Assembly: GCA_964495385.1 (NCBI GenBank)
Contig: CAZBVO010000034.1
Coordinates: 1 to 5,930, forward strand
From: CAG-1138 sp964495385
GTDB taxonomy: Bacteria > Bacillota > Clostridia > Christensenellales > CAG-917
Direction of reading: 5' to 3'
Length of the DNA: 5,930 bases
Shown: piece by piece, positions 5,219 through 5,930 of the stretch
Layout: each line of letters opens with the position of its first letter
How positions within the stretch are numbered: the first letter of the stretch is position 1
Notes under the pieces: generated by a model
Seen by the model: only the letters and a program-made list of their open reading frames with translations
What the model was told of the DNA's origin: nothing
Database searches by the model: none
Made by a program: the position numbers and the translations under genes

Positions 5219-5248
5219 ATGCGGGAACAAAATATTAAGGAGTGTTAA
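5219..5248 (+). CDS. Possible 9-codon leader peptide before the five-TM protein gene
   Basis: ATG 5219 follows AGGGGAG (5208-5214) and reads MREQNIKEC to TAA at 5246-5248, two bases before ATG 5251. Its AAG GAG codons are the ribosome binding site of the next gene, so translating it would pass ribosomes over that site and could couple or block the main gene. It lies about 17 bases into the predicted transcript. It may be a regulatory leader or chance. Confidence 0.4.
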   Translation: MREQNIKEC

Positions 5249-5250
5249 GT

Positions 5251-5757
5251 ATGAAAAGCGGAAAAAATATGAAAAAACATACGCAAATTATTATAGGAAT
5301 TATCGGCTCGTTGCTTGCTTGGGGCTCGGCAATTCTGCTTTCGGGTCATTTCAATGAAAAACAGATTTTAGGCTATTCTTCCATGGCTTTAGGTAAAATT
5401 CATATTGCACTTATTTTGGCATGGAATATAGCAGTTGCGATTTATTGCAAAAAAAGAGAGTATAAATATCTGTTTTTCAGTTCGTTTTCAGTAATGATTA
5501 TTCCCTCGATCGGTTATTTTTTAATGATGTTGACAATGGTTGTTCCATTTTTAAACTTTTTGTCAAATGTCGTCTATTGGTTTACAATGCCGTTTTGGAC
5601 ACCGATGGTTATTTATTCCGACAGTGTCGCTATTGTTATTACCGCGGCAATAATTTATGTTCTTTCACCTTTGGCAGGTCTTATAATATTTAAACATAAA
5701 AAGCACCTCGGCAAAAGCGAACAACCGAAATCGGAATGTGAGAATTTTGCCGATTAG
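5251..5757 (+). CDS. Five-TM membrane protein of unknown function
   Basis: 168 residues; family not recognised. Hydrophobic segments are at about 13-31, 49-66, 74-98, 104-122 and 125-147, leaving short loops and a polar, charged C-terminal tail (KHKKHLGKSEQPKSECENFAD). A basic N-terminus (MKSGKNMKKH) suggests the start is inside. No catalytic or metal-binding pattern is evident. ATG 5251 is chosen because AAGGAG (5237-5242) is eight bases upstream; GTG 5242 overlaps that site and is rejected. It is a single-gene unit with its own sigma-A promoter and a terminator at 5830. Past its TAG stop the same frame stays open for 20 codons that resemble the end of the protein at 4515-5036, so the gene seems to have been joined to a duplicated tail. 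It could be a transport, sensor or immunity-like protein; the sequence does not decide. Confidence 0.75.
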   Translation: MKSGKNMKKHTQIIIGIIGSLLAWGSAILLSGHFNEKQILGYSSMALGKIHIALILAWNIAVAIYCKKREYKYLFFSSFSVMIIPSIGYFLMMLTMVVPFLNFLSNVVYWFTMPFWTPMVIYSDSVAIVITAAIIYVLSPLAGLIIFKHKKHLGKSEQPKSECENFAD

Positions 5758-5820
5758 GACAAAAGGCTTTTATTGAAAACGTTCTTAACAGAAAAATATT
5801 ATAAGAGGGCTGTTAATTAG
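5758..5820 (+). pseudogene. Decayed copy of the C-terminal tail of the 4515-5036 gene
   Basis: Read in frame after the TAG at 5755-5757, this stretch ends LKTFLTEKYYKRAVN and a TAG. The neighbour at 4515-5036 ends SKAFLIEKDNTKTVN and a TAA; 7 of 15 residues match, and the 48 bases 5773-5820 align to 4989-5036 without gaps with 13 differences, mostly transitions. The following terminators are nearly identical. It is therefore a remnant of a duplicated gene end rather than ordinary spacer. Confidence 0.6.
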
Positions 5821-5887
5821 CACAGCTTACCCGTCGGTTCCGTCAGTTCGGAATCGGCGGGTATTTTTGGAAGACTTTTTGCGGTGA
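5773..5887. repeat. Segmental repeat, copy 2
   Basis: Counterpart of 4989-5112. The coding tail part is about 73% identical, CACAGCTT is intact, the terminator core is identical, and the flank (AAGACTTTTTGCGGTGA) is shortened by some bases. Divergence is concentrated in the coding part, while the hairpin is preserved. Confidence 0.7.
5830..5868 (+). terminator. Rho-independent terminator (copy 2)
   Basis: The same 13-pair stem with loop TCAGTT as copy 1 (arms 5830-5842 and 5849-5861), followed by TATTTTT. It ends the transcript of the five-TM protein. Confidence 0.9.
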
Positions 5888-5930
5888 GTTTTTCTTTTTT
5901 CTCTTTCAAAAAGCGACATTTAATGCCGAG

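Noticed and set aside
5109..5357. Open frame of 82 codons on the + strand starting with GTG
   Set aside because: It runs across the 17-bp repeats and the sigma-A promoter, has no ribosome site, and overlaps the well-supported five-TM gene in another frame.
5906..5929. End of a convergent minus-strand gene (SALNVAF, stop) at the right edge
   Set aside because: Only seven codons are visible and no minus-strand terminator follows the stop, so it cannot be told from chance.

Overview
The window looks like a chromosomal piece of a low-GC Gram-positive bacterium, most likely a gut or rumen Clostridia member (Oscillospiraceae/Ruminococcus-like; inferred). The grounds are AT-rich coding sequence, strong GGAG-type ribosome binding sites, Gram-positive signal peptides ending in AFA or SFA, and a small sigma factor next to a one-TM protein with a DUF4367-like outer domain. 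All supported genes are on the + strand. There are no tRNAs, rRNAs, CRISPR arrays or transposases.

Layout. (1) 1-83: the last 17 codons of an upstream gene and its hairpin terminator. (2) 155-2194: an ECF-like sigma factor (155-700), a one-TM anti-sigma-like protein (801-1598), a small secreted protein (1611-2123) and a strong terminator (2157-2194). (3) 2197-5084: a regulatory region, then an operon of a secreted two-part protein (2414-3418), a membrane-attached or secreted subtilisin-family protease (3439-4509) and a three-TM membrane protein (4515-5036), closed by a terminator. (4) 5115-5868: a separately transcribed five-TM membrane protein (5251-5757) with its own near-consensus sigma-A promoter. 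Its terminator is almost identical to the previous one.

How the parts may fit. Two sites share the elements TTGTAAGA and GACTATAT with exactly 15 bases between them. One is upstream of the anti-sigma gene (750-780) and the other upstream of the secreted protein/protease/membrane operon (2252-2282). They are the best candidates for promoters read by the sigma factor encoded at 155-700. If so, this is a small self-contained regulon: an envelope signal acts through the DUF4367-like domain and releases the sigma factor, which then makes more anti-sigma (negative feedback) and switches on an exported-protein cassette. The cassette resembles a secreted effector made as a precursor, a protease to mature it, and a membrane protein that could protect the producer or help export. 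That function is an inference; no known toxin family was recognised.

Odd points: the protease has Lys where subtilases have the oxyanion-hole Asn. The end of the 4515-5036 gene plus its terminator is duplicated behind the 5251-5757 gene, leaving an in-frame decayed tail. Two different direct repeats, with periods of 32 and 31 bases, end 4-5 bases before the -35 elements of two promoters. Short leader ORFs precede two transcription units.
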